Source of the DNA: Alteromonas naphthalenivorans
Lineage (GTDB): Bacteria; Pseudomonadota; Gammaproteobacteria; Enterobacterales; Alteromonadaceae
Reading direction: 5' to 3'
DNA length: 64,000 bases
Assembly (NCBI RefSeq): GCF_000213655.1
Contig: NC_015554.1
Location: forward strand, 4,340,001 to 4,404,000
The notes beneath the pieces were generated by a model, which made no database searches, was not told the origin of the DNA, and saw only the letters and a list, made by a program, of their open reading frames with translations. This document shows positions 17,728-27,212 of this stretch, piece after piece; positions within the stretch are counted from its first letter, which is position 1, and the number at the start of each line of letters is the position of its first letter. The position numbers and the translations under genes are program-made.

Positions 17728-18050
17728 GTTTAATCCCCGTTTAAGGTGGGCGCTATCGCAGACTCGGGCGATAACTGAAAAAAGACTTTGTTATGAAATG
17801 GGGGAAGGGTTTTCGTTTTCAAGGGGAGCAGTTAAAACGGGCAGCTAAAAGGGGCTGTTAAAAGAAAAAGCAGTGAAGACGTATTTAGTCAACGGGTACG
17901 TATTAAAGCGTTAAGCGCTACAAAGGAGTATGAGGTGGCTATTATGAGATGGTTATTATGAGGTGAATATAAGGCATCCACCACATCATGCGGTGAATGC
18001 CCTTATTAATGAATAATGAGTAATAGATAGTGAACAAAAAGCGTTTACGC
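17728..18050. other. 323-bp intergenic region between hslV and ftsN
   Basis: Apart from the sigma-32 promoter, no gene or clear terminator is seen. Around 17934-17975 there is a short degenerate direct repeat of the form GAGGTGGCTATTATGAGATGGTTATTATGAGGTG (split here only for reading: units of about 17 nt built on TTATGAGRTGG). Confidence 0.5.
17796..17823 (-). promoter_or_regulatory. RpoH (sigma-32) promoter of hslVU
   Basis: Read on the minus strand, CTTGAA (-35) and CCCCATTT (-10) are separated by 14 nt, preceded by CCC. This is a near-exact match to the sigma-32 consensus CTTGAA-N13/14-CCCCATNT, about 70 nt upstream of the hslV GTG. rpoH itself is encoded about 12 kb away in this window. 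Confidence 0.85.
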
Positions 18051-18620
18051 TTATAAATTCCAGTACCAAATTTGGCAGGTCGCAATATTCACTTTACGAA
18101 GGCTGTGCTTGGCTTTTTCTGCATCTCGTTTCGATTCAAATGGCCCTAAAATAACCCTGAACCATTCGCCGTTGCTGCCAGAACTCTGACGAATAAGTGC
18201 TTCTAAACCTTGAAAGGCAATTTTCGCTTTCATTTCTTCAGCTTGAGCGCGGGTTCTGAACGACGCGCACTGCATAAGGTAACGTTTGTCTGATTTTTCC
18301 TGTTCGGCAACGTCTACTTCCACTTCATACCCTGGCAGAGTACGAATATACTCCCACTCTTCTTTAGGCAATTCGGGCAAAGCTTCTTGGGTAGGCGCTA
18401 CAGGGCGTACAACTTCGGTATCTACCTCAGAGCTGGCGTTATCTTTAATAGACCATAAGAAAACCGCAAAGCCGATAAGCAATATCACCACAATAACAAG
18501 GCGAACAATAGGGAATGAGGCAGTGGGGCCACTCTTCACCTGTGATTTACCGCGCTTTTTATTTTCGGGCTTCTTTTTTTGTGGTGCTTTACCACGAGAT
18601 ACATAATCGCGTTGAGCCAT
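18051..18620 (-). CDS. ftsN: SPOR-domain cell division protein FtsN
   Basis: Bitopic inner-membrane divisome protein that activates septal peptidoglycan synthesis; 189 residues, short for the family. A basic cytoplasmic tail (MAQRDYVSRGKAPQKKK) precedes one membrane helix at about residues 37-58 (FPIVRLVIVVILLIGFAVFL). A Pro/Glu-rich periplasmic linker with a short PEEWEY-like segment (LPKEEWEYIRTLPG) follows, then a C-terminal SPOR domain (RYLMQCASFRTRAQAEEM ... FRVILGPFESKRDAEKA). Order with priA upstream and hslVU downstream is as in E. coli, where cytR also lies between; it is absent here. Confidence 0.92.
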   Translation of the reverse strand: MAQRDYVSRGKAPQKKKPENKKRGKSQVKSGPTASFPIVRLVIVVILLIGFAVFLWSIKDNASSEVDTEVVRPVAPTQEALPELPKEEWEYIRTLPGYEVEVDVAEQEKSDKRYLMQCASFRTRAQAEEMKAKIAFQGLEALIRQSSGSNGEWFRVILGPFESKRDAEKAKHSLRKVNIATCQIWYWNL

Positions 18621-18749
18621 ATTCGGCAGTTTTCCTACTACTTATCGTTATTTTAGATGGGTGATGCCATGAGACGAAGACATAGTGCACAACCCTGAAA
18701 CACTTGTATACATCAGTGTTAAGATTTTACCGTAATAGGAACCTGTGTG

Positions 18750-20954
18750 CTAACTGAAATCGGTGGGGTCGATATCTACCGACCAACGTACTTTTGCCGC
18801 CTGCGGTAACCCTTGTAAATACGGCAGAGCTAGCCGCAATGCGTTATGTAACGGCGCACGTTTTTCATGACTGCACACCAGCATAAAGCGAAAACGCCCT
18901 TGTCGTTTTTCAATTAAACAGGGAAATGGTCCACTCATTTGCGGTACTAAGCCCTTAGAATTTGCGTTTGCAGTATTTGAGTTTGAAAGCACGCCCCTAG
19001 CCTGCTGCAGGAATGCATAGGCCGATGAGCTCTCGGTTGCCTCTGCCCGAATCACAAATTGACTAATATAGGGTGGCAATGCAGACGCTTTTCGCTCCAT
19101 TAACGCATGGCGAGCAAAGTGGGCATAGCCGTTGTTCACTAAATCTTGTAATAAAGGGTGGTGAGGATTGTGGGTTTGCAGCCACATTTCTCCGGGTTTA
19201 CTGGCTCGCCCTGCTCGCCCTGCAAGCTGCGTAACGAGCTGCGCTAGCTTTTCAGGAGCTCGAAAGTCAGCACTAAATAGCGCCCCATCGCAATCTAACA
19301 CCACCACCAATGTAACGTGAGGAAAATGATGCCCTTTCGATAGAATTTGGGTACCTACCAGTATTTGGTGTTCTTGGCGGTTAATAGCGTCGAGGGTTTG
19401 ATGTAGCTTGTCTTTTCCTCTTACCGTATCACTGTCTATGCGCACGTGTTTGGCATCGGGGAAGAGCTTCATTAAACCTTCTTCTACCTGCTCGGTGCCC
19501 GTCCCCGCCGTTACCATTTCATGGCTGTGGCAAGCTTCACACTCTTTGGGCATTGAACGGGTAGCACCACAGTGGTGGCATTGCAGCCTGTTTTGCCCTT
19601 TATGCACGGTATAAGGCCTATCACAACGCTTACACATTGCCGTGGTGCCACAGTGATGACATAAAAGCGCAGGGGCATAACCTCGTCTATTCACAAAAAC
19701 CAGAATCTGGTTCCCTGCATTTACATGCTGGCGCATAATTGTCAGCAAGCCTTCTGAAATGCCGTAATGAATAGGTTGGTCTCGGGCATCTAGTAAATAC
19801 TGCTTGGTACTTTGCGCCCCTGCGGCGCGCCGTGTTAGTTGCAAATGCGCAAAGCGGCCGTTTAACGCGTTATTAAGCGTTTCAAGCGCTGGGGTAGCGC
19901 TGCCGAGCAACAAAGGAATACTGTGCTCTTTGGCACGCATAGCCGCTAAATCACGGGCGTGATACCTAAGCCCGTCTTGTTGTTTAAATGACTCATCATG
20001 CTCTTCATCAACGATGATCATGCCGGGGTTTTTAAGGGGCGTAAAAATCGCTGAGCGAGTACCAATGATAATACCGAGTTCGCCTGCCCTTGCCCGCTGC
20101 CATACCGATAATCGCGCGGCGTCTGTTAATTGAGAGTGCAATACGCCTACAGGAATATTGAAGCGCTTTTCAAACCGCGAAACGGTTTGCGGCGTTAAAC
20201 CAATTTCAGGCACTAAAATAAGCACTTGTTTACCGGCTTTAAGCAAAGGTTCAATAGATTGCAGATACACTTCGGTTTTACCGCTACCTGTCACCCCTTC
20301 AAGCAAGCTAATCGCAAAGGTGCCATGTTGCTGGTTTAATGCCGCTATCGCGACCCCTTGCTCTTTATCAGGTACGGGCTTTTCGCCAATTTCGAAGGTA
20401 TCCAACCACGCTTGTGCAGTAAGTTCAGGCGTAATGTCTACGAGCTCAATAAGTGCTTTATCTAATAACGCTTTCACTACTGCGGGTGAAAAATGCTTAC
20501 GCGCTTCGCTAGCAATAATTGATGTGGTTTGAACCGCTTTTAAGCAGCTCATTTGCTTTGGAGCACGGCTTAAACTTTTAACATCGGTATCAGCACCTTC
20601 TGGTGTGACTTGAATATATTGCGCGGGGGATGGCGTGGCTGGCTCACCTTTACGAAGTGGTACGGGAAGCATGGCATGTATCACTTCCCCAGGCGCATGG
20701 TGGTAATACTGCCATAACCAATGCGCCATTTTTCTTAGCGATTCGTCGATAACAGGTGCGCTATCTACCACCTCAATAATGGCTTTTATCTTACTGGTAT
20801 CATCTATGTCTACACCGGATTCAACCACAATGCCTACCAGTTGACGTGGCCCGAAAGGCACTTTTACCCGCACACCCGGTTGTAAAGTGTCGGTATGAGA
20901 ATAGGTAAATAGCTGGCGAAGCGGCACAGGTACAGCCACCTGAATGAATACCAT
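18750..20954 (-). CDS. priA: Primosomal protein N', replication restart helicase PriA
   Basis: Superfamily 2 3'-5' DNA helicase that reloads the replisome at stalled forks; 734 residues. The N-terminal 3'-DNA-binding domain (VAVPVPLRQLFTYS) is followed by Walker A GVTGSGKTEVY, the DEEHD motif, and the paired zinc-binding cluster CHHCGTTAMCKRCDRPY ... CHHCG ... CEACHS. Helicase motifs V/VI are GTQILSKGHHFP and QLAGRAGRA. The ATG at 20954 is chosen because homology starts at MVFIQVAVPVPL; an upstream in-frame ATG (21035) would add 27 unrelated residues. Divergent from rpmE, as in E. coli. Confidence 0.96.
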   Translation of the reverse strand: MVFIQVAVPVPLRQLFTYSHTDTLQPGVRVKVPFGPRQLVGIVVESGVDIDDTSKIKAIIEVVDSAPVIDESLRKMAHWLWQYYHHAPGEVIHAMLPVPLRKGEPATPSPAQYIQVTPEGADTDVKSLSRAPKQMSCLKAVQTTSIIASEARKHFSPAVVKALLDKALIELVDITPELTAQAWLDTFEIGEKPVPDKEQGVAIAALNQQHGTFAISLLEGVTGSGKTEVYLQSIEPLLKAGKQVLILVPEIGLTPQTVSRFEKRFNIPVGVLHSQLTDAARLSVWQRARAGELGIIIGTRSAIFTPLKNPGMIIVDEEHDESFKQQDGLRYHARDLAAMRAKEHSIPLLLGSATPALETLNNALNGRFAHLQLTRRAAGAQSTKQYLLDARDQPIHYGISEGLLTIMRQHVNAGNQILVFVNRRGYAPALLCHHCGTTAMCKRCDRPYTVHKGQNRLQCHHCGATRSMPKECEACHSHEMVTAGTGTEQVEEGLMKLFPDAKHVRIDSDTVRGKDKLHQTLDAINRQEHQILVGTQILSKGHHFPHVTLVVVLDCDGALFSADFRAPEKLAQLVTQLAGRAGRASKPGEMWLQTHNPHHPLLQDLVNNGYAHFARHALMERKASALPPYISQFVIRAEATESSSAYAFLQQARGVLSNSNTANANSKGLVPQMSGPFPCLIEKRQGRFRFMLVCSHEKRAPLHNALRLALPYLQGLPQAAKVRWSVDIDPTDFS

Positions 20955-21265
20955 TAAAATTGATGCCCCAAAATTGATGAACGTAAAGTGAGTAAACGTA
21001 AATTCAGAACCGCTAATGATCTGGCATTTAAACATAATGTCAAATAAGGGAAGGGAATTTATTTTAGCCCGTGAGCTTGATTAACGCCGCCCCTGTTTAC
21101 TTCGCATACAAAAAGTGCTTGATCACTTTAGTTGCTTCCTTTATTATGCGCCGCTCTTTTGCGGCTGACTGCAATTACTGCGGTTGGTCATTGAATTTAA
21201 AGTTGCGTATGGTGTTTGGCTTCGGGCCAAATAGCGATACGGCCTCATATTGAAGGTAATCCAAA

Positions 21266-21478
21266 ATGAAAGATGGTATCCACCCAGAATACGCTGAAAT
21301 GACAGCAACATGTTCTTGCGGCAACGTAATGAAAATCCGTTCTACTCTAGGTAAAGATATTAACCTAGACGTATGTTCTGCATGTCACCCATTCTACACT
21401 GGTAAGCAACGTAACGTTGATACCGGTGGTCGTGTTGACCGCTTCAAGAAACGTTTCGGTGCTTTGGGCGCTAAATAA
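21266..21478 (+). CDS. rpmE: 50S ribosomal protein L31 (zinc-binding form)
   Basis: A 70-residue ribosomal protein starting [20 protein letters not shown], with the C+ zinc motif (CSCG ... [12 protein letters not shown]). The [11 protein letters not shown] tail is typical. AAGGTAA lies upstream of the ATG. It is monocistronic, divergent from priA, and followed by a strong terminator. Confidence 0.97.
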   Translation: MKDGIHPEYAEMTATCSCGNVMKIRSTLGKDINLDVCSACHPFYTGKQRNVDTGGRVDRFKKRFGALGAK

Positions 21479-21514
21479 GCTCAGTACTCAGAAACACGAT
21501 GTTTCTTTAAAAAA

Positions 21515-21536
21515 AGCGCCTATCGGCGCTTTTTTT
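21515..21536 (+). terminator. Rho-independent terminator after rpmE
   Basis: Stem AGCGCC / GGCGCT with loop TATC, an upstream A-run and a downstream T-run. A smaller GAAAC/GTTTC hairpin lies at 21491-21505. Confidence 0.9.
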
Positions 21537-21696
21537 GTATCTGCGTTTTGTAAGTGGAGTTTGTAAGTGGGTTTTGTATTTTTTCGTATCTGCATTTTGC
21601 ATCCTCACTTCATTCTGTGTTCAACCAATACCGTGCTCGCGCCTTATAGAGCAGCTAGAGCAGCGAAGTGGAATGCTCGGCTAATGCAATGCTTTG

Positions 21697-22011
21697 TTAG
21701 TGAAATGCTCGGCGTTTTAAATGCCGTTCCCAATTGCCGTTACTTTGTGCAGAGCATGCTTGCTCGCTGTCGTAGCACACTCTTTTAATGTGTACCTTCA
21801 ATTCGGAGCATACGTTATCAAGTTCATGTTCGAATGCTTGGTTCCAGTTAGTTGAAAGTGCTCCGCTTTTTTGCTTTTCGGTTTTAAACACCGCAATAAT
21901 TTCTGGTCTGCGCCAGTGACCTTCATGCGTAAGCCATTCAAAGCCAACCGACTCAGATTTTGCCCACTCACACACCGCAGTTAACGCTTCAATCAGTTTC
22001 TTTTCAGACAT
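21697..22011 (-). CDS. Hypothetical protein, 104 residues
   Basis: I do not recognise a family. The protein is soluble-looking, with mixed charge, rich in Trp, Glu and Lys. It starts MSEKKLIEALTAVCEW and includes GFEWLTHEGHWRRPEIIAVFK, which looks like a compact folded domain rather than a chance frame. There is no signal peptide or membrane segment and no strong SD before the ATG at 22011. Composition resembles that of neighbouring genes. It stands alone on the minus strand between rpmE and maeB. Confidence 0.6.
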   Translation of the reverse strand: MSEKKLIEALTAVCEWAKSESVGFEWLTHEGHWRRPEIIAVFKTEKQKSGALSTNWNQAFEHELDNVCSELKVHIKRVCYDSEQACSAQSNGNWERHLKRRAFH

Positions 22012-22396
22012 GGTAAATTACGCTTTCTTTCTTCATGTTCACCATTATACCTATTCCGCTCACCAGCGTCTTGAACAGTCGGCTTATTGCCTGTTTGCAA
22101 AGACCTATTTGATAACTTTCTATACACACGGCTATTCACACGTCTATTCACACAGCTATAAAATAGAAATAATGTATTAATTCGCTAGGTGTCATAAATA
22201 TGATGAATGGCAAATATTCGACGATGTCACTGGTCATACAAGCAAGTCTGCCCTAAATTGACAGATATAAAGGGCAGATCAGATATGTACTCAAATGACC
22301 CTGTGATAGAGTCGAAGACATTCTACTGCTAGAACGCAGATTGCCCTTACGGTAACGAAGATTGCCTAACCCCTACATCGAAGGATATGTTTACTA
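22012..22396. other. 385-bp intergenic region upstream of maeB
   Basis: No gene is seen. It holds three tandem 12-bp units at 22121-22156 (consensus TATTCACACGGC) and an inverted repeat TCTGCCCT (22247-22254) / AGGGCAGA (22271-22278) with a 16-nt spacer that could be an operator or leader hairpin. The maeB SD (GAAGGA) is at about 22380. Confidence 0.55.
22121..22156. repeat. Three tandem 12-bp units
   Basis: TATACACACGGC, TATTCACACGTC and TATTCACACAGC follow each other without gaps in the non-coding stretch between the hypothetical gene and maeB. Function is unknown. Confidence 0.6.
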
Positions 22397-23638
22397 ATGT
22401 CAGATTTCAGACAACGTGCACTAGATTATCATGCCAAACCCACGCCAGGTAAAATCAGCGTAGAGCTTTCAAAGCCAGCCGATAGTGTGGATGATCTTGC
22501 TCTGGCTTACAGTCCAGGGGTAGCTGAGCCGGTACGAGAAATTGCTGAAGATCCTGATAATGCTTATAAATATACTGCCAAAGGCAACATGGTAGCGGTC
22601 ATCAGTAATGGAACTGCTATTTTAGGTTTGGGTAATTTAGGGCCGTTAGCTTCTAAACCAGTTATGGAAGGTAAAGCACTGCTGTTTAAACGCTTTGCAG
22701 GGCTTGATGCTATCGATATTGAAGTAAAGCATCGTACAACAGAAGAATTTATTAATACCGTTGCCAATATTGCAGATACCTTTGGCGGTATTAACCTTGA
22801 AGATATTAAAGCCCCTGAATGCTTTGAAATAGAACAAGAATTGATTAAGCGCTGCAGCATTCCAGTATTCCATGACGATCAACATGGTACTGCTATTGTT
22901 ACCGCCGCAGGCATGTTGAACGCCATTGAAATTCAGGGTAAAAATATTGAGAGCGCTAAAATAGTTTGTATGGGTGCAGGGGCGGCAGCCGTTGCCTGTA
23001 TGGAATTACTGATTAAATGTGGTGCGCAACGTGAACGCATTTACATGCTAGACAGAAAAGGGGTTATTCACACTCGCCGTGAAGACCTTACCGAGCACAA
23101 GCGCTTGTTCGCTAATAACACTGATAAACGTACCTTAGAAGATGTGATGGAAGGTGCGGATATTTTTGTAGGTGTATCTGGGCCTGATGTATTACCGCCA
23201 GAAACGCTAGCATTAATGAGCCCTAACCCGATTGTTTTTGCATGCTCAAACCCCGATCCTGAAATTAAGCCTGAATTGGCTCATGAAGTTCGAAATGATT
23301 TAATTATGGCTACGGGGCGTTCTGATTATCCTAATCAGGTAAACAATGTGCTGTGTTTCCCGTTCATTTTCCGTGGTGCGCTGGATGTACGCGCAACGGC
23401 CATTAACGACGAAATGAAAGTGGCCGCGGTAGAAGCACTTCGTGCTATTACCAAAGAGCCCGTACCAGAATCTGTGTTAGCGGCTAGCAACAGCAAAAGC
23501 TTAACCTTTGGCAAAGAATACATTATTCCTAAACCAATGGACCCTCGCCTCTGTGAACGCATAGCCTCTGCAGTGTCAAAAGCGGCGATTGAATCTGGCG
23601 TTGCACGACTTCCAGAAGTGCCTAACCGCGCCGAATGA
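22397..23638 (+). CDS. maeB: Malic enzyme (malate dehydrogenase, oxaloacetate-decarboxylating), short form
   Basis: Converts malate to pyruvate and CO2 with NAD(P)+. It has 413 residues: the malic N-terminal domain (LAYSPGVAEPVREIAEDP, GNMVAVISNGTAILGLGNLG), the catalytic and metal-binding segment EDIKAPECFEIEQEL with DDQHGTA, and the NAD(P)-binding GAGAAAVACMELL. It lacks the C-terminal phosphotransacetylase-like domain of E. coli MaeB (759 residues), so it is the compact bacterial form. NAD versus NADP preference cannot be read with confidence. SD GAAGGA precedes the ATG; a bidirectional terminator follows. Confidence 0.93.
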   Translation: MSDFRQRALDYHAKPTPGKISVELSKPADSVDDLALAYSPGVAEPVREIAEDPDNAYKYTAKGNMVAVISNGTAILGLGNLGPLASKPVMEGKALLFKRFAGLDAIDIEVKHRTTEEFINTVANIADTFGGINLEDIKAPECFEIEQELIKRCSIPVFHDDQHGTAIVTAAGMLNAIEIQGKNIESAKIVCMGAGAAAVACMELLIKCGAQRERIYMLDRKGVIHTRREDLTEHKRLFANNTDKRTLEDVMEGADIFVGVSGPDVLPPETLALMSPNPIVFACSNPDPEIKPELAHEVRNDLIMATGRSDYPNQVNNVLCFPFIFRGALDVRATAINDEMKVAAVEALRAITKEPVPESVLAASNSKSLTFGKEYIIPKPMDPRLCERIASAVSKAAIESGVARLPEVPNRAE

Positions 23639-23685
23639 AGGCAATATAAGGCATATACTGGCGTGTAATTCAGTGTAAAGATTAT

Positions 23686-23717
23686 AAAAAAACGGCAATT
23701 TTCATTGCCGTTTTTTT
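23686..23717. terminator. Bidirectional terminator between maeB and metJ
   Basis: Stem ACGGCAAT / ATTGCCGT with loop TTTC, flanked by A6 and T7 runs. It serves both convergent genes and overlaps the metJ stop codon. Confidence 0.92.
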
Positions 23718-24042
23718 AATCTTCTTGTTCGTTCTCAATAGAAACGTCTATACCCATATCTTCCATTATGCGCCTTGCCTCAGCAGGTACACGATTAGGG
23801 TTATCTTTTCTCAAATCTTCGTCATCCGGTAACGGCTGACCTGTAAATGCATGAAGAAACGCTTCACATAACAATTCTGAATTCGTCGCATGACGTAAAT
23901 TGTTTATCTGCCTACGCGTACGTTCATCGGTTAATGCTTTTAGCACATTAATAGGAATAGAAACGGTGACTTTCTTTACCTGTTCACTCTTTTTACCGTG
24001 CTCTGCGTAGGGATGAATATACTTACCGTTCCACTCTGCCAT
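23716..24042 (-). CDS. metJ: Methionine regulon repressor MetJ
   Basis: Ribbon-helix-helix repressor using S-adenosylmethionine as corepressor; 108 residues, close to the E. coli length. It starts [20 protein letters not shown]; the DNA-binding strand is [20 protein letters not shown] and the helix region [30 protein letters not shown] is nearly identical to known MetJ. It is divergent from metF, with tandem met boxes in the shared 151-bp promoter region, so it is probably autorepressed. Confidence 0.97.
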   Translation of the reverse strand: MAEWNGKYIHPYAEHGKKSEQVKKVTVSIPINVLKALTDERTRRQINNLRHATNSELLCEAFLHAFTGQPLPDDEDLRKDNPNRVPAEARRIMEDMGIDVSIENEQED

Positions 24043-24130
24043 AATGCTAACTCTGTCTGATCTTATTTATGTTATGAAGAGAAATTCTAAACAAGTTGAC
24101 GAAAAGGTCAATTGAGCAGTGTAAACCTCT

Positions 24131-24174
24131 TGACGTCTAGACGTAAATTCTTTAATTTAGACGTCTAAACGTCT
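24131..24174. promoter_or_regulatory. MetJ operator: tandem met boxes
   Basis: Four 8-bp boxes in two abutting pairs: TGACGTCT-AGACGTAA (24131-24146) and AGACGTCT-AAACGTCT (24159-24174), separated by 12 nt. AGACGTCT at 24159 is the exact met-box consensus. They lie between divergent metJ and metF, and the promoter-proximal pair ends 19 nt before the metF ATG. Confidence 0.92.
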
Positions 24175-24178
24175 ATAA

Positions 24179-25078
<900 letters not shown>

Positions 25079-25237
25079 TTTCGATTAAACCTTTGCTCCT
25101 ATATGGCAGACCAGTATACCATTTGCCTATTATCAGGTATTTGAACGACTCGTTTGCCTTGCTGTCACTTTCCTTCGCTGTAAAAAGGTCAAGGTAAGCG
25201 GCGAATGGCCAAGGCGAGTAATAACTAGGAGTAAAGT

Positions 25238-26122
25238 GTGAATTGGGATCGGGTAAAAGCCATCTATCATAAGCTCGCACCACAAGTTGTCGATCTTTTC
25301 ACTATCTTCATCAAGCGTTGCCGTGAAGACAATATTACCATTTCCGCAGGCCACCTAGCCTACGTTACGCTACTTTCTCTTGTTCCTTTCATCATGGTGA
25401 CTTTCACCATCATGTCGGCGTTTCCTGCGTTTGCTTCCGTAAGAGGTAAATTAGAATACTTTATCTTTAATAATTTTGTACCTACCGCTAGCGATACAGT
25501 TCATGAGTATATGTCTGACTTTGTTGGCAACGCTTCAGAAATGGGCGCTATTGGTATTCTATCGCTACTTGTTGTGGCGCTAATGCTGATATCCAACGTT
25601 GATAAAACCCTTAACCGTATTTGGCGTACACAAAGCGATCGTCCTATCGTGTATACCTTTGCCATTTACTGGATGGTGATTACCTTAGGGCCCTTGCTTA
25701 TCGGCTCTAGCGTGATAATTAGTTCTTATTTAGCAGGTCTAGCTGCTTTCGCCGAAGAATATACCCCTGGGTTAGGCACGTTTTTACTTACTCTTGTACC
25801 TAGCTTTGCTGCCATGCTGGCTTTCTTTATTTTGTACATGATAGTTCCGAACCGACGTGTTTTTGCCCGTCACGCTATTTCAGGTGCCATATTGGCGACG
25901 GTTGCGTTCGAATTAACGAAGTCTGGCTTTGCCCTTTATATTACTAATTTCCCCTCCTATGAGTTGATATACGGTGCGCTAGCCGTAGTACCTATCTTAT
26001 TTTTGTGGGTCTATATCTCATGGATTTTAGTGCTATTAGGCGCTGAGTTTACGTGTAGCCTGGGCCAAGCGTTTGAAAATAGAAAAGCGGAAGCCGAGCC
26101 AAGGCAAATTCCAGAGGAATAA
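25238..26122 (+). CDS. yihY: YihY/BrkB-family inner membrane protein
   Basis: Polytopic membrane protein of 294 residues with about six predicted helices, including SAGHLAYVTLLSLVPFIMVT and GAIGILSLLVVALMLISNVD. The DKTLNRIWRT and LWVYISWILVLLGAEFT motifs are characteristic of the YihY/virulence factor BrkB family (formerly called RNase BN in error). The molecular function is not established. Start is GTG at 25238 with AGGAG 5 nt upstream. It is followed by a strong terminator. Confidence 0.9.
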   Translation: MNWDRVKAIYHKLAPQVVDLFTIFIKRCREDNITISAGHLAYVTLLSLVPFIMVTFTIMSAFPAFASVRGKLEYFIFNNFVPTASDTVHEYMSDFVGNASEMGAIGILSLLVVALMLISNVDKTLNRIWRTQSDRPIVYTFAIYWMVITLGPLLIGSSVIISSYLAGLAAFAEEYTPGLGTFLLTLVPSFAAMLAFFILYMIVPNRRVFARHAISGAILATVAFELTKSGFALYITNFPSYELIYGALAVVPILFLWVYISWILVLLGAEFTCSLGQAFENRKAEAEPRQIPEE

Positions 26123-26124
26123 AA

Positions 26125-26161
26125 AAAGGCGTTGTAGGAAACGAAACTACAACGCCTTTTT
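26125..26161 (+). terminator. Rho-independent terminator after yihY
   Basis: A perfect 12-bp stem (AAGGCGTTGTAG and complement) with a 9-nt loop ends in a T-run. An A-run on the other side would also allow leftward termination. Confidence 0.9.
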
Positions 26162-26236
26162 AGTATCGTATTAGCTTGTTAATAGTAGAAACAAGCTAAC
26201 GACTGATAAGCGACACACTTATTAGTTGGGCACTCA

Positions 26237-26875
26237 TTAATTAGACATGGCAGCAATGAAGGCATCAGATTCAGCTATAGCTGAATTCATTTGCTCAATG
26301 AGTTGATCAACATCATTTTGAATAGTTGAAAGCTCACCTTGCAACGCGCCAATCGCGCTAGCGTTCAAGTTATGCTTTAAATATAAAACATTGTCTTGAA
26401 ATGCACTTAATACAGGTGCCATTCTGCTTTCTGCTTTACGCATGGTTTTAATCAATGCGCTGTATCTGCGCTCTGTATCACGCAATTTCGCAGTACTTTC
26501 TCGTTTTAATGATGCATTTTGATACTTTTCTAACTCGTCTTCCCATTCATCAAATAACGCTTCAGCCACGCTTTCTACTTTATCGATACGATCAGTTACA
26601 TCATTGGCAGCAGAAAGGCTGTTTTCATACTCGCTGTTAAGCTTGTTATAAACATCTTCTAACTCGCCACCTTCAAAAGCAACCACGGCACTAAAAGCTT
26701 CCAGCGCAGAGCTAAACTCTTCCTGTGCGTCTTCTTGCGACTCTTTTGCGTTTTCAACACGGTCTACAAGAATATCGCGCTTTTCAACGCCTACTTTCTC
26801 CCACGCTGCGTAATACGCAGACTGACAGCCAGTTAATACCAACATAGCAATAATAGCGGTTGCTATTAGCCTCAT
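26237..26875 (-). CDS. DUF2959-type lipoprotein
   Basis: A 212-residue lipoprotein: the signal MRLIATAIIAMLVLTGC ends in a lipobox (LTGC), followed by QSAYYAAWEKVGVEKRDILVDRV, which is typical of DUF2959 proteins. The remainder is almost entirely alpha-helical with heptad-like Glu/Lys/Leu patterning, so an extended coiled-coil in the periplasm is likely. Function is unknown. Its start overlaps the stop of the upstream small membrane protein (ATGA), so the two are coupled. Confidence 0.8.
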   Translation of the reverse strand: MRLIATAIIAMLVLTGCQSAYYAAWEKVGVEKRDILVDRVENAKESQEDAQEEFSSALEAFSAVVAFEGGELEDVYNKLNSEYENSLSAANDVTDRIDKVESVAEALFDEWEDELEKYQNASLKRESTAKLRDTERRYSALIKTMRKAESRMAPVLSAFQDNVLYLKHNLNASAIGALQGELSTIQNDVDQLIEQMNSAIAESDAFIAAMSN

Positions 26876-27114
26876 AACATCTCTCTCCCTCGATAGCGGG
26901 CCGCGCTAATAATACAAATAATGTGCAAAATAACGCCAAGTGGCCAAAATACAATTGCTAATACTACGGTTGCGGCAAGCGCATAGCTCACTCCAACCAC
27001 AATAAAATAAAACAGTGCGCCAAGTATTCGCCCTTGTACTAAATGCCCTAACCCTGGAATAAAAAAGTTACAGATTGCAGCAATCACATTGCCGCCAGAT
27101 CCTTGCCCTGACAT
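26872..27114 (-). CDS. Small two-helix membrane protein
   Basis: An 80-residue protein: a Gly-rich start (MSGQGSGGNVIAAICNFFIPG) then GLGHLVQGRILGALFYFIVVG and a second hydrophobic segment ending in ISAARYRGREML. The NFFIPGLGHLxQGR pattern resembles TM2/YqaE-like small membrane proteins of unknown function. It overlaps the downstream lipoprotein gene by 4 bp, which suggests a joint envelope role. Confidence 0.75.
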   Translation of the reverse strand: MSGQGSGGNVIAAICNFFIPGLGHLVQGRILGALFYFIVVGVSYALAATVVLAIVFWPLGVILHIICIISAARYRGREML

Positions 27115-27212
27115 ATAAACTTCCTCGCAATTGTTATCAGAATATGATTATGTAGTATTTCATAAGAATAAACTAAACTAAAACAGGCACCCGCACAACG
27201 CGCGGAAATAAA

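Noticed and set aside
21567..21788. 73-codon plus-strand ORF after rpmE
   Set aside because: Overlaps the 3' part of the better-supported minus-strand hypothetical gene and follows directly on the rpmE terminator, with no SD.
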